In this document: piece by piece, positions 1 to 6,834 of the stretch
Position numbering within the stretch: the stretch's first letter is position 1
Layout of the letters: every line of letters starts with the position of its first letter
Source: Eubacteriales bacterium
GTDB lineage: Bacteria; Bacillota_A; Clostridia; Christensenellales; Aristaeellaceae
DNA: 8,373 nt
Direction: 5' to 3'
Assembly: GCA_029974855.1 (NCBI GenBank)
Contig: JARKQO010000245.1
Coordinates: 1 to 8,373, forward strand
The notes under the pieces: model-generated
The model's input: only the letters and a program-made list of their open reading frames with translations
Told to the model about the DNA's origin: nothing
The model's database searches: none
Position numbers and translations under genes: made by a program

Positions 1-2676
1 GGCGCTTTTTCCGGCTTTGAAAATCTGGAGGAATGCTACGGGGACCTCTCCGGCTATGTCCACGCGGCGGAAACCGGCCTTTCCTCGGACCCGGCCAGGA
101 ACCGCCGGGTATCCTTGCTGGACAGGCTGACCTTGGTTTCCAACTCCGACGCCCACTCCCCCGCCAAGCTGGGGCGGGAGGCCAATCTGCTGGACATTAC
201 CCCCTCCTATGAGGCCTTGGCCCGGGCCATTGAAACCGGGGAGGGCATGGCGGGCACCTTGGAGTTCTTCCCGGAGGAGGGGAAATACCATCTGGACGGG
301 CACCGGGCCTGCGGCGTGCGCCTGGAGCCCGGGGAAACCCTCCAGGCCGGGGGAAGATGCCCCGTGTGCGGCAAAAAAGTTACCGTGGGGGTGCTGCACC
401 GGATTGAGGAGATGGCGGACCGCCCGGCGGATTTCGTCCTCACGGGTGGAAAACCCTTTGAAAGCTTGATTCCCCTGCCGGAGGTGATCGCCGCCTCCAC
501 AGGGGCCAGGGCCGAGAGCAGGAAAACCCAGGAGCGCTATTTTGCCATGCTTGGAAGCCTGGGGCCGGAGTTTTCTATTTTGCGGGATGTGCCCATTGAA
601 ACTATTGAATCCTCCGCCGGATACGCCATCGGGGAGGGCATTCGCCGGCTGCGGGCCGGGAAGGTGTCCTGCCTGGCGGGGTATGACGGCGAGTACGGAA
701 CCGTCAGCCTATTCGCGCCGGATGAGCTGGAGGTCCTCAGCGGCCAGCTGTCCTTGCTGGAAGTGGGGTCTGTGGGGAAGCGGAAGGCCAAGGCCGCTTC
801 CGGCCTGGGAAAGAAGAAACGGGAAAGTGCCGCTGAGGAGGGAGATGCGGGGGATGCCGCTTCCTTTGCCCCGGACCCGCTGAATGAGGAACAGGCCCAG
901 GCCGTGGCCTCCCCCGCCGCCGCTTTGGCGGTGATCGCCGGGCCCGGCACCGGCAAGACCAAGACCTTGGTGGAGCGAATCGCTCACCTGATTGAGGTTC
1001 GGCAGATTTCTCCCTCCGCCATTACCGCCGTCACCTTCACCAACCAGGCGGCGGAGGAAATGCGCCAAAGGCTGGAAAGCAGGCTGGGGGGCAAGGCCAA
1101 AATCCGGGGGCTCACAGTGGGCACCTTCCACGCCGTCTGCTTGCAGCTGCTGGAGCCAAAGCCCCTTGTGGACCCCTCCCAGGCTTTGGAGCTCATGAAG
1201 GATGTGCTGGCGGCCCAGGGCTCTTCCCTGTCCCCCCAGGCCTGCCTGGGGAAGGTCTCGGCGGTGAAAAACGGGCAGGGCTTCCGGGAGGCGAACCTGA
1301 GCCAGCCCCTCTATGAGGCCTACAACGACGCACTGAAAAAGAAAAACCTCCGGGACCTGGACGACCTGCTGCTGGAGGCCCTGGCTTTGGACACCCGGGA
1401 GCGGAAGATGTTCACGCACCTGCTGGTGGATGAGTTTCAGGACATCAACCCTTTGCAGCACCGCCTGATCCGCCACTGGAGCCAGCACGGCCAAAGCCTT
1501 TTCGTCATCGGGGACCCGGACCAGTCCATCTACGGCTTCCGGGGAGCCAACGCCCAGTGCTTCGGGGAGCTACAGCGGGACCTGCCCACCCTGGAGATCG
1601 TTACCCTACGCCACAACTACCGCTCCACCCCGGAGGTTTTACAGGGAGCCCTGGCGCTGATTGGCCACAACCCCGGCGGGGAACGCAGCCTTTTGCCCCA
1701 TCGGGACAGCGGCGCGGCCCTGCGCCTGATGACGGCGGAAAAGCCCTTTGACGCGGCCCTTTGGATTGCCAAGGAAATCAGCCGCATGGTGGGGGGCGTG
1801 GACATGGTGGCCGCCTCCACCGCCGAAAGGCATCGGGGCCAGGTACGTTCCTTCGGGGACATCGCGGTGCTTTGCCGCACCCGGCACCAGCTGGGCCTGA
1901 TGGAATCCTGCCTGCGCCACGAGAGCATCCCCTGTATTATCTATGGCCGGGACGACTTTCTGGCCGACCCCCAAGTGGTGGGCGCTCTGGGCTTTTTCCG
2001 CTTTCTGTGGGACCCCCGGGATATTGCCTCTTTGGAGGACTGCCTGCGGCTGGTTTGGCGGCTTCCGGCTCCCCTGATCCAGAGGGCCGTGGCCTGGGCC
2101 CGGGAGCAAAAGGAGCTCCAGGTTCAGGCGGCCAGAGAGGCCTTTGCCGACCATGCGCTGCTGCTGCCCTGGGTGGAGCAGATAGAGGCCTTTCTGCCCA
2201 GGCTTTCTAAGGAAAAGCCCCGGAAGCTCCTGCAGCAGTGGGTGGATGCATGGGGGCAGAACCCGGCCCTGGAGAAGCTTCTTCACGCCTCGGTATTCCA
2301 CGACACCATGCCCGCCCTGCTGCAAACCCTTCTCACCGGGGAGGAGGCGGACCTGCGGCGTGCCAGCGGCAACCGCCCTGTGGCGGAGGCTGTGAAGCTG
2401 ATGACCATCCACGGCTCCAAGGGCCTGGAGTTTCCGGCGGTATTCCTCAGCGCGGACGCGTTCCCCAGCCTGGGGGAGGAGGAGAAGGACCCCCAAAGGG
2501 TGGAGGAGGAACGGCGGCTGTTCTTTGTGGGCATGACCCGGGCCAAGGACGAGCTCACCGTGACCGCCTCCCAGGAGGACCTTTTGTTTGTGAACGAGAT
2601 CAAAGCCCGGGCGGAGTGCGCCGCCATCCGGGGGCGGCGGCAGCCCCAGCGGGCAGAGCAGCTTTCCCTGTGGTAA
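1..2676 (+). CDS. EndoQ-like PHP/zinc-finger module fused to UvrD/PcrA-type DNA helicase (5' partial)
   Basis: The frame is open from base 1 to the TAA at 2674-2676 (891 codons), so the true start lies upstream; the TTG at 115 is internal. Codons 1 to about 258 resemble endonuclease Q (TIGR00375-type PHP family): an SNSDAHS motif at 47-53 followed by LGREAN, then a zinc-finger-like segment (DGHRACGV with Cys104, CPVCGK with Cys120 and Cys123) leading into GVLHRIEEMADRP. A Lys/Ala/Glu-rich linker (about 259-290) joins it to a superfamily 1A helicase with all main motifs: NEEQAQAV, Walker A GPGTGKT ending at 320, TFTNQAAEEM, DEFQD 477-481, GDPDQSIYGFRGA 504-516, HNYRS 538-542, TIHGSKGLEF 802-811 and GMTRAKDEL from 844. 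EndoQ enzymes nick DNA 5' of deaminated bases (uracil, hypoxanthine) or abasic sites; UvrD helicases unwind 3'-5'. A coupled damage-nicking and unwinding repair enzyme is inferred. The helicase call is firm, the EndoQ call strong, but the N-terminal PHP metal ligands are outside the window. Confidence 0.93.
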   Translation, partial: GAFSGFENLEECYGDLSGYVHAAETGLSSDPARNRRVSLLDRLTLVSNSDAHSPAKLGREANLLDITPSYEALARAIETGEGMAGTLEFFPEEGKYHLDGHRACGVRLEPGETLQAGGRCPVCGKKVTVGVLHRIEEMADRPADFVLTGGKPFESLIPLPEVIAASTGARAESRKTQERYFAMLGSLGPEFSILRDVPIETIESSAGYAIGEGIRRLRAGKVSCLAGYDGEYGTVSLFAPDELEVLSGQLSLLEVGSVGKRKAKAASGLGKKKRESAAEEGDAGDAASFAPDPLNEEQAQAVASPAAALAVIAGPGTGKTKTLVERIAHLIEVRQISPSAITAVTFTNQAAEEMRQRLESRLGGKAKIRGLTVGTFHAVCLQLLEPKPLVDPSQALELMKDVLAAQGSSLSPQACLGKVSAVKNGQGFREANLSQPLYEAYNDALKKKNLRDLDDLLLEALALDTRERKMFTHLLVDEFQDINPLQHRLIRHWSQHGQSLFVIGDPDQSIYGFRGANAQCFGELQRDLPTLEIVTLRHNYRSTPEVLQGALALIGHNPGGERSLLPHRDSGAALRLMTAEKPFDAALWIAKEISRMVGGVDMVAASTAERHRGQVRSFGDIAVLCRTRHQLGLMESCLRHESIPCIIYGRDDFLADPQVVGALGFFRFLWDPRDIASLEDCLRLVWRLPAPLIQRAVAWAREQKELQVQAAREAFADHALLLPWVEQIEAFLPRLSKEKPRKLLQQWVDAWGQNPALEKLLHASVFHDTMPALLQTLLTGEEADLRRASGNRPVAEAVKLMTIHGSKGLEFPAVFLSADAFPSLGEEEKDPQRVEEERRLFFVGMTRAKDELTVTASQEDLLFVNEIKARAECAAIRGRRQPQRAEQLSLW

Positions 2677-2698
2677 GCGCCTATACCGCTCCATAGAA

Positions 2699-2732
2699 AA
2701 AAACCCACTCTGCTGGAAAAAAGTGGGTTTTT
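2699..2732. terminator. Bidirectional intrinsic terminator between convergent genes
   Basis: An 11-bp perfect stem (AAAAACCCACT at 2699-2709 with AGTGGGTTTTT at 2722-2732) closes a 12-nt loop. The plus strand ends in five T and the minus strand in seven T (A run 2697-2703). It lies 22 nt after the helicase stop and about 50 nt beyond the stop of the minus-strand HTH gene, so it can end transcripts from both sides. Confidence 0.87.
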
Positions 2733-2780
2733 AGACAGGAAGTCGAACTGGCAAAAGGGAATTCCCCCACCGGGTGAAGC

Positions 2781-3080
2781 TTACTCAAACATGGCCGCAA
2801 AGGCTTTCTTCATCCTGGCGATGGTCTTGCGCAAATTGGCGTTCTCCTCCTCCAACTGCTGAATCTTCTTTTGCAAGCTGGCGTCCTCTTTGATGATCTG
2901 GATCAGATCGTCGGTCTTGCCTTCCTTGATTCCTTTGGAAGCGGAGGGCTTTTTCCCTTCATTGCGCCATTTGTAAAGCGTTTGAATGGATAGGCCCATC
3001 TCTTCGCTGGTTTTTTTCACTCCGACGGCATTGATACTGGCAAGCGCCTGGGCTTTTATATCCTCTCCGTAGCGTTTCAT
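2781..3080 (-). CDS. Small helix-turn-helix / leucine-zipper protein, IS3 OrfA-like, orphan
   Basis: This 99-residue protein starts at the ATG at 3080 behind a good Shine-Dalgarno (AAAGGAG, 8 nt spacer) and ends in TAA. Residues 1-45 resemble the Hin/IS3-OrfA/IS911-type DNA-binding fold: MKRYGEDIKAQAL, then KTSEEMGLSIQTLYKWRNEG with the recognition helix around 31-40. After a Lys/Gly-rich hinge (43-55), residues 57-93 form a predicted coiled coil with a clean heptad register: d positions I62, L69, L76, L83, M90 and a positions L59, I73, N80, I87. The Asn at an a position is a known feature of parallel dimeric zippers. In IS3 elements OrfA binds terminal repeats and is fused by frameshift to the OrfB integrase, but no DDE domain or OrfB lies next to it here. 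It is therefore either an IS remnant or a domesticated dimeric DNA-binding protein. Its own promoter and an intact frame favour an expressed gene; the function is unknown. Confidence 0.82.
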   Translation of the reverse strand: MKRYGEDIKAQALASINAVGVKKTSEEMGLSIQTLYKWRNEGKKPSASKGIKEGKTDDLIQIIKEDASLQKKIQQLEEENANLRKTIARMKKAFAAMFE

Positions 3081-3088
3081 CCTGAATA

Positions 3089-3095
3089 CTCCTTT
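3089..3095 (-). promoter_or_regulatory. Shine-Dalgarno of the HTH gene
   Basis: On the minus strand this reads AAAGGAG, 8 nt before the ATG at 3080, and supports that start. Confidence 0.75.
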
Positions 3096-3120
3096 CTTTC
3101 AGCGTTCGATTTCGGAGATT

Positions 3121-3147
3121 ATTATACCACGCTTTCAATGAAATCAA
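3121..3147 (-). promoter_or_regulatory. Sigma-A-type extended -10 promoter for the HTH gene
   Basis: On the minus strand a consensus TATAAT (3121-3126) is preceded by TGG (3129-3127), giving the extended -10 form TGnTATAAT. A TTGATT at 3147-3142 is a possible -35 with a short 15-bp spacer; TTTTGA at 17 bp is the alternative. The predicted start site is about 30 nt upstream of the ATG, leaving room for the Shine-Dalgarno. The -10 is convincing by sequence, the -35 less so. Confidence 0.72.
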
Positions 3148-3165
3148 AATGGAATATAAGAATTA

Positions 3166-3219
3166 AATGATGGATAACTAGAAGTAAACCATAGAATTTC
3201 TATGAAACATCCATCCATT
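3166..3219. repeat. Nested inverted repeats upstream of the HTH promoter
   Basis: A perfect 15-bp palindrome, CATAGAA-T-TTCTATG (3190-3204), sits inside a wider imperfect inverted repeat: AATGATGGAT (3166-3175) against ATCCATCCATT (3209-3219), ten pairs with one bulged base. The set is centred about 50 bp upstream of the likely -35 of the HTH gene, a plausible place for an operator or activator site. The surrounding DNA is very AT-rich, which raises the chance of fortuitous palindromes. Function is inferred only. Confidence 0.45.
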
Positions 3220-3230
3220 TTATGAATGGA
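3214..3230. repeat. Short hairpin overlapping the nested inverted repeat
   Basis: TCCATT (3214-3219) and AATGGA (3225-3230) form a 6-bp stem around a 5-nt loop. Its left arm is shared with the right arm of the 3166-3219 inverted repeat, so the two structures exclude each other. No T tract follows on either strand, so it is not a standard terminator for the glycosyltransferase gene. Confidence 0.35.
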
Positions 3231-3267
3231 AACCAAGAAACTTTATTTCTTTTTCCCAGACGCGCCC

Positions 3268-4386
3268 TTAGGTTGTTTCCTCCCGGTGCTCAGGAAACGC
3301 CACTTCCTTTCCGGTCCGCTTTTTCAGAAAATAGGCGCGGTTATAGGCCACGGCCCGATCCGAGGGCTTGAAGCTCCCCGCCAGCTCGTTCATTTCCACC
3401 GCCTTTTCCTCCAGTCCCATCCGGTGGTAGCACAGGCATAATTGAATACAAGGCAAATAGCCGTAGCAATCCAGCAGGAGGAATCCCCCACGCTCGGGCA
3501 TGGGCTTGATTCCCCTGGCCTGCTCATACCAGAACACGGCCTGGGGAAGCCGGTTCCGCTCCAAAAAATACCCCCCCAAATCGCAGCACAGCTCCGCCCG
3601 GGGTGTATCATAGCGCAGGCTTTTCAGCAGGGCGTCCAAGCCCTTTTCGTTTTGGGACAGCCGGAAATAACACAGAGCCAGCCCCCGGCAGGCCTCTATC
3701 TGGTTTTCCACCCAGCCCTGGCCGCTGTCCAAAAAGCCTTCAAACACCTCAATGGCTTGCTCATTGCGCCTGTTGTCGGAAAGCTCCCGGGCATAGTAGA
3801 AGGTCTGCCGGGGGTCCAGCTTGCCTCCCGCGGCGATGTACTTCTCCATGATGTTCAAGTTGCGCATGGGGTCCGAGGGCTTGAGCTTCCGGTGGGTCAC
3901 GGCCACGTGAGGCACATAGATCACCTTGCCCACAATGGGCAGCACCTCGTGGACCGGCCCCGTCCACCGCAGCTTGGCGTCTTTGCGGACCAGCCGCTCC
4001 CGGTAGTTGGAGAAGGTGGGCTCCCCAGCCGCGTCAAAGGCCAGGTTGTATTTCATCATCACCACGTCCACGTCCGGAGCCAGGGTTTCCTTCAAGGCCC
4101 GAAAGGCGGTCCGGTCCTTGTCCAGCACCACGTCGTCCGCGTCCAGCCACATCAAGTAGTCCGAGGTGCCCTGGGAAAAGGCGAAGTTGCGGGCGGCTGA
4201 AAAGTCGTCGATCCAGGGAAAGGAAAGCACATGGGGGGTGTAGCGACGGGCGATCTCGGCGGTCCTGTCGCTGGAGCCCGTATCCACCACGATGATCTCC
4301 TCCACCAGGTCCCTCACGGACTCCAGGCAGCGAGCCAATACCTCCTCCTCGTCCTTGACAATCATGCACAGGCTAATGCTGACCAA
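3268..4386 (-). CDS. Family 2 glycosyltransferase with TPR-like C-terminal half
   Basis: The product (372 aa) begins with a GT-A nucleotide-sugar fold: SISLCMIVKDEE (3-14), VVDTGSSDRT (33-42), the metal-binding DxD-type motif LDADD (81-85) and WTGPVHE (141-147). This is the pattern of the GT2 subgroup of TPR-linked bacterial glycosyltransferases that includes SunS-like enzymes. Residues about 190-355 are helical repeats of TPR type (for example FYYARELSDNRRNEQAIEVFEGFL and CYFRLSQNEKGLDALLKSL), probably for protein or acceptor binding. No signal peptide or membrane span is visible, so it is probably cytoplasmic. The start is a TTG at 4386 behind a weak GGGAAGAG; the first internal ATG (4365) has no Shine-Dalgarno and would remove the first beta strand, so TTG is preferred. 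It lies 77 nt after xdhC in the same direction, with no clear promoter between. The sugar donor and acceptor cannot be read from sequence; transfer to protein, peptide or surface polymer are all possible. Confidence 0.88.
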   Translation of the reverse strand: MVSISLCMIVKDEEEVLARCLESVRDLVEEIIVVDTGSSDRTAEIARRYTPHVLSFPWIDDFSAARNFAFSQGTSDYLMWLDADDVVLDKDRTAFRALKETLAPDVDVVMMKYNLAFDAAGEPTFSNYRERLVRKDAKLRWTGPVHEVLPIVGKVIYVPHVAVTHRKLKPSDPMRNLNIMEKYIAAGGKLDPRQTFYYARELSDNRRNEQAIEVFEGFLDSGQGWVENQIEACRGLALCYFRLSQNEKGLDALLKSLRYDTPRAELCCDLGGYFLERNRLPQAVFWYEQARGIKPMPERGGFLLLDCYGYLPCIQLCLCYHRMGLEEKAVEMNELAGSFKPSDRAVAYNRAYFLKKRTGKEVAFPEHREETT

Positions 4387-4395
4387 TGTAATCTC

Positions 4396-4436
4396 TTCCC
4401 TTCGGCTTTGGATACAGCAGCATATGCCGAAGGGAA
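4396..4436 (-). repeat. 11-bp inverted repeat in the xdhC-glycosyltransferase gap
   Basis: TTCCCTTCGGC (4396-4406) and GCCGAAGGGAA (4426-4436) are perfect complements around a 19-nt loop, within the 77-nt intergenic gap. In the minus-strand transcript the 3' arm contains most of the purine run (AAGGGAAGAG) that serves as the ribosome binding site for the TTG start at 4386. No U tract follows, so it is not a classical intrinsic terminator. It could limit translation of the glycosyltransferase or stabilise the 3' end of the upstream operon mRNA. Confidence 0.55.
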
Positions 4437-4463
4437 AGGGAAGTTGAAAGATACTGGCTGGAC

Positions 4464-5399
4464 TCAGCGTCCGTAGCGCCCCTTGCGCTCCGCCCGGCTT
4501 TGAATGAGCTCCGCGGTAATGCTGACGGCGATTTCAAAGGGCGTTTCCGCCTGAATGGGCAGCCCGATGGGCGAATGGACCTGGTCTATGTCCTTCTGGG
4601 AAAAGCCATGCTCCAGCAAATGGGCGTACACTTGACCCCGTTTGGCGCGGCTGCCGATCATGCCCACATACCCGGCGGGGGTTTTCAGCATCTGGGAGAG
4701 CACCGCTTGGTCGTGGAGATGGCCCCGGGTCATGATCACCACGTCGTCCGCCTCGCTTACCTCCAGGCCCTCCAGATGGGAAAAGTCCACCAGCCGCACC
4801 TCCCGGGCGTCCGGGAACAGAGCGGGGTCGGCGAACTCCGCCCTGTCCTCCAGCACCACGGGCCGGAAGCCCGCCTTGGCCAGCAAAGGCACCAGCGCCT
4901 GGCCCACATGGCCGCCGCCAAACACATAGGTCCTGCCCCCGCCGCTGATCTGCTGCGCAAAGCAGGCCGGGTCCGCGGGCTCCTGGTCTGTCAGGCTCAT
5001 GTCCCCGGTTTCCGTGTCCGTGACCCAGTAGGCTGTTTCCCCCGCCGCGATTTTCTCCAAAGCCCGGCGGCAAAACTCCGCCTGTTCCGGCCCCATATGC
5101 TGAAACAGAATCCGCACGTCCCCGCCGCAGACCATGCCCAAATCCCCGGCCTCCCGGTTCCGCAGGGCAAAATCCCGGAGGAAGAAGCCATTCTCCCTCA
5201 CCAGCTTCCCGGCCAGCACAACGGATTCGTGCTCCACCTTGCCGCCGCCCACGGTGCCAAAGGCCCAGCCATCCTCGTCCACCAGCATCCGGGCCCCAGC
5301 CCCTCTGGGAGCACTGCCGCTGCTTCGCACCACGCTTACCAGGACCATGCTTTGGCCCAGACTCAACCGCGCTAGCATGGCCTCCAGCAAATCCTTCAT
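4464..5399 (-). CDS. xdhC: XdhC/CoxI-family molybdenum hydroxylase maturation protein
   Basis: The protein is 311 aa. The N-terminal XdhC/CoxI domain carries VLVSVVRSSGSAPRGAGARMLV (19-40), GTVGGGKVEH (48-57) and GMVCGGDV with Cys91 (88-95), a conserved family segment. The C-terminal Rossmann domain has YVFGGGHVG (158-166), ADDVVIMTRGHLHD (217-230), GMIGSRAKR (246-254) and HSPIGLPIQAETPFEIAVSI (275-294). XdhC proteins bind molybdenum cofactor, promote its sulfuration and insert it into xanthine dehydrogenase-type enzymes in the cytoplasm. In a selD-yedF-yqeC-yqeB setting this copy is inferred to serve a selenium-dependent hydroxylase. Its ATG (5399) overlaps the TGA of yqeB in ATGA, with GGGGAA just upstream, so translation is probably coupled. 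It is the last clear gene of the selenium operon. The sequence looks complete. Confidence 0.93.
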   Translation of the reverse strand: MKDLLEAMLARLSLGQSMVLVSVVRSSGSAPRGAGARMLVDEDGWAFGTVGGGKVEHESVVLAGKLVRENGFFLRDFALRNREAGDLGMVCGGDVRILFQHMGPEQAEFCRRALEKIAAGETAYWVTDTETGDMSLTDQEPADPACFAQQISGGGRTYVFGGGHVGQALVPLLAKAGFRPVVLEDRAEFADPALFPDAREVRLVDFSHLEGLEVSEADDVVIMTRGHLHDQAVLSQMLKTPAGYVGMIGSRAKRGQVYAHLLEHGFSQKDIDQVHSPIGLPIQAETPFEIAVSITAELIQSRAERKGRYGR

Positions 5400-6196
5400 T
5401 TCCCCTGCCCCCTATTGCGCAAATACAGGTAAGCCTCCAACACCGCGCCGCCGATACAGCGGGCCTTGTCGGAGATGGTATGCCAATCCACGTCCGTCCT
5501 GGGGTCGATATCGGCGATCTTGGTACCTTTCTTCACGGGCATTTCCGCGATGAGCCCCCGCAGCAGCCCGGTGAAGGGGGCCGGGCAGGGGGTATTCCCC
5601 ACCAAAAGCACCGCTTCCCCTTGTTGCACCACGTCGCCGATGGCCTTGCGGTGGCACACATGCCCCCCGCAGGGAGCGTGAATCACCCGCTCGGCGCTTT
5701 TGCCCCCCAGCTCTCCCGGAAGCCCGGTGTTGGGCAAGGCCCCGCCGCTGAGGAGCAGCCGCCCCAAATCGTGCCCCCGCATGGTTTCCACCACGGCGTG
5801 GGCGTCCACCCCTGCGGTAAAGCCCGGCCCCAGGGCAATCACCGCCGGGGCCATGTCCATGCGGGTGTCCAGGTTGCGCTTGGCCAAAATGGCGTCCACC
5901 ACGCAGGCGGGGGACAGCCGGGAGATCCATTCTCCGGCGGGGTCCACAGCCAGGGGCACCTCTCCGGCCTCCCGGCAGCGCTCCATTTCCTCTTCCGTGG
6001 CCACCCGCCTTGCGGTAATATCCTCCACGGTGGCTGTGCCACACCGCACCGCCTCGCACAGGGACACCGTGCGCCGGATGGCCATAGGCCGCTCCACCTC
6101 CAGCACCAGCACGGAAAAGCCCGCCCGGTGCAGCTTCTGGATGACCCCGGTGGCGATATCCCCGCCTCCCCGTACCACGATCAATGCCTTGTCCAT
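5396..6196 (-). CDS. yqeB: Selenium-dependent molybdenum hydroxylase system protein YqeB (EF2563 family)
   Basis: The protein is 266 aa. A dinucleotide-fold-like start, VVRGGGDIATGVIQKLHRAGF (7-27), is followed by VLEVERPMAIRRTVSLCEAV (31-50), the hallmark of the EF2563/YqeB family. Further conserved-looking parts are ALGPGFTAGVD (121-131), LLSGGALPNTGLPGE (148-162), the segment HAPCGGHVCHRKAIGDVVQQGEAVLLVG (173-200), which resembles a biotinyl/lipoyl-like beta hairpin, and KGTKIADIDPRTD (223-235). The family was defined by co-occurrence with orphan SelD and SDMH enzymes; its biochemical step is not established. Its ATG at 6196 overlaps the 3' end of yqeC by 16 nt, with GGGGGAT 10-16 nt upstream as ribosome site, and its TGA overlaps the xdhC start. 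No membrane segment is seen. Identification is strong; the exact role is unknown. Confidence 0.93.
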   Translation of the reverse strand: MDKALIVVRGGGDIATGVIQKLHRAGFSVLVLEVERPMAIRRTVSLCEAVRCGTATVEDITARRVATEEEMERCREAGEVPLAVDPAGEWISRLSPACVVDAILAKRNLDTRMDMAPAVIALGPGFTAGVDAHAVVETMRGHDLGRLLLSGGALPNTGLPGELGGKSAERVIHAPCGGHVCHRKAIGDVVQQGEAVLLVGNTPCPAPFTGLLRGLIAEMPVKKGTKIADIDPRTDVDWHTISDKARCIGGAVLEAYLYLRNRGQGK

Positions 6197-6834
6197 GCTT
6201 GGCTATCCCCCGTATTCCCTAGGAAAATCTCTCCCCCAAAGCCTTCCAGGGCCTTGGCGATGCGGTCCGCCACCTCCCGCAGAGGCGGGTCGTCCGCCTG
6301 GTTGATAGCCACAGCCAGTCGGCCCTTGCCATGGCGCTCCTGGCATTGGCGGATCATCCGGGCCACCGCTTCTTCTTGCACCAATTCCCCTTCCGCAAGC
6401 CCGGTTTGGGCCAAAAACAGGGGCAGCCGGTGCACATGCCGAGCCGTGGCCGCAAGCCCCACAGCCCGGGCGGAAACCACCCCGAGGGTCAAAGTGGCAA
6501 AGTCCGGCACCACCGGCTCATGGTCTGCCCATCCCTTCAGGGGCAAGCCCTGGCTGCCGTCCGCCTCCATCAAAGTCAAGCCATAGGCGGCGGAGGCGGA
6601 GCGGATTTCCTCCAGAGGCGCGGCCACGAGCTTCTCCCCCTGGGGCGTGCCCAGGTAGGTGATCCCCGGCTGGAAAATCCTTTGATTCAGCCCTATCCGG
6701 GTGGTGGGGGCAATGAGTACCCCCTGGGAGGCATTTTCCCTTGCCAGCAGGTGGATGAGGGAGGTTTTGCCTCCGCAGCCCACCACCGCCACCCGCTCTC
6801 CGGGGGTAAGTCCCAGCAAGCCCGACAGGCTCAC
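6181..6834 (-). CDS. yqeC: Selenium-dependent hydroxylase accessory protein YqeC
   Basis: The protein is 217 aa. A P-loop-like nucleotide-binding motif, VAVVGCGGKTSLIHLLA (15-31), opens the protein; family members commonly have GAGGKTT here, so the Cys is a local variation. LIAPTTRIGLNQ (40-51), the signature EADGSQGLPLKGWADHEPVVP (90-110) and a NQAD at 178-181 in the position of a G-domain-like NKxD follow. YqeC occurs almost only with SelD, YqeB and molybdenum hydroxylases; NTP-dependent delivery or activation of selenium for the Mo site is an inference, not a demonstrated reaction. The start is a GTG at 6834 whose GTGA overlaps the yedF stop. No clear Shine-Dalgarno precedes it, which suggests re-initiation by ribosomes finishing yedF. 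The protein is probably cytosolic and the gene appears intact. Confidence 0.92.
   Translation of the reverse strand: MSLSGLLGLTPGERVAVVGCGGKTSLIHLLARENASQGVLIAPTTRIGLNQRIFQPGITYLGTPQGEKLVAAPLEEIRSASAAYGLTLMEADGSQGLPLKGWADHEPVVPDFATLTLGVVSARAVGLAATARHVHRLPLFLAQTGLAEGELVQEEAVARMIRQCQERHGKGRLAVAINQADDPPLREVADRIAKALEGFGGEIFLGNTGDSQAWTRH

Larger units (their letters stand above)
3100..3267. other. AT-rich intergenic island between HTH gene and glycosyltransferase
   Basis: A hand count of 3121-3260 gives 39 G/C in 140 bases (about 28%), against plainly GC-rich flanking genes. It holds the HTH promoter and the nested palindromes. No convincing gene or T-tracted terminator for the glycosyltransferase was found in it. 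The composition shift suggests acquired DNA together with the HTH gene, or simply a regulatory region. Confidence 0.6.

Noticed and set aside
115..117. TTG at 115 as the start of the helicase gene
   Set aside because: The frame is open to base 1 and the conserved EndoQ SDAHS motif begins only nine codons after it, so the gene starts upstream of the window.
1639..2694. Long minus-strand open frame (351 codons) opposite the helicase gene
   Set aside because: It is antisense to intact helicase motifs, is low-complexity in Pro/Gly/Leu/Gln, and has no recognisable domain. It is a shadow of GC-rich coding DNA.
2757..2766. GGGAATTCCC palindrome after the HTH stop
   Set aside because: It is a 10-bp palindrome with no loop, repeat partner or promoter context. 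The real terminator lies beyond it.
3235..3251. AAGAAA/TTTCTT hairpin after the glycosyltransferase stop as a terminator
   Set aside because: The stem is only 6 bp, almost all A-T, and lacks a following T tract on the minus strand, so it would be unstable.
2677..3267. Complete IS3-type insertion sequence around the HTH gene
   Set aside because: No OrfB integrase, matching terminal inverted repeats or target-site duplication could be seen around it.
5480..6586. Plus-strand open frame of 368 codons opposite yqeB/yqeC
   Set aside because: It is His/Gly/Pro-rich translation of the complementary strand across two well-supported genes, without any family motif.
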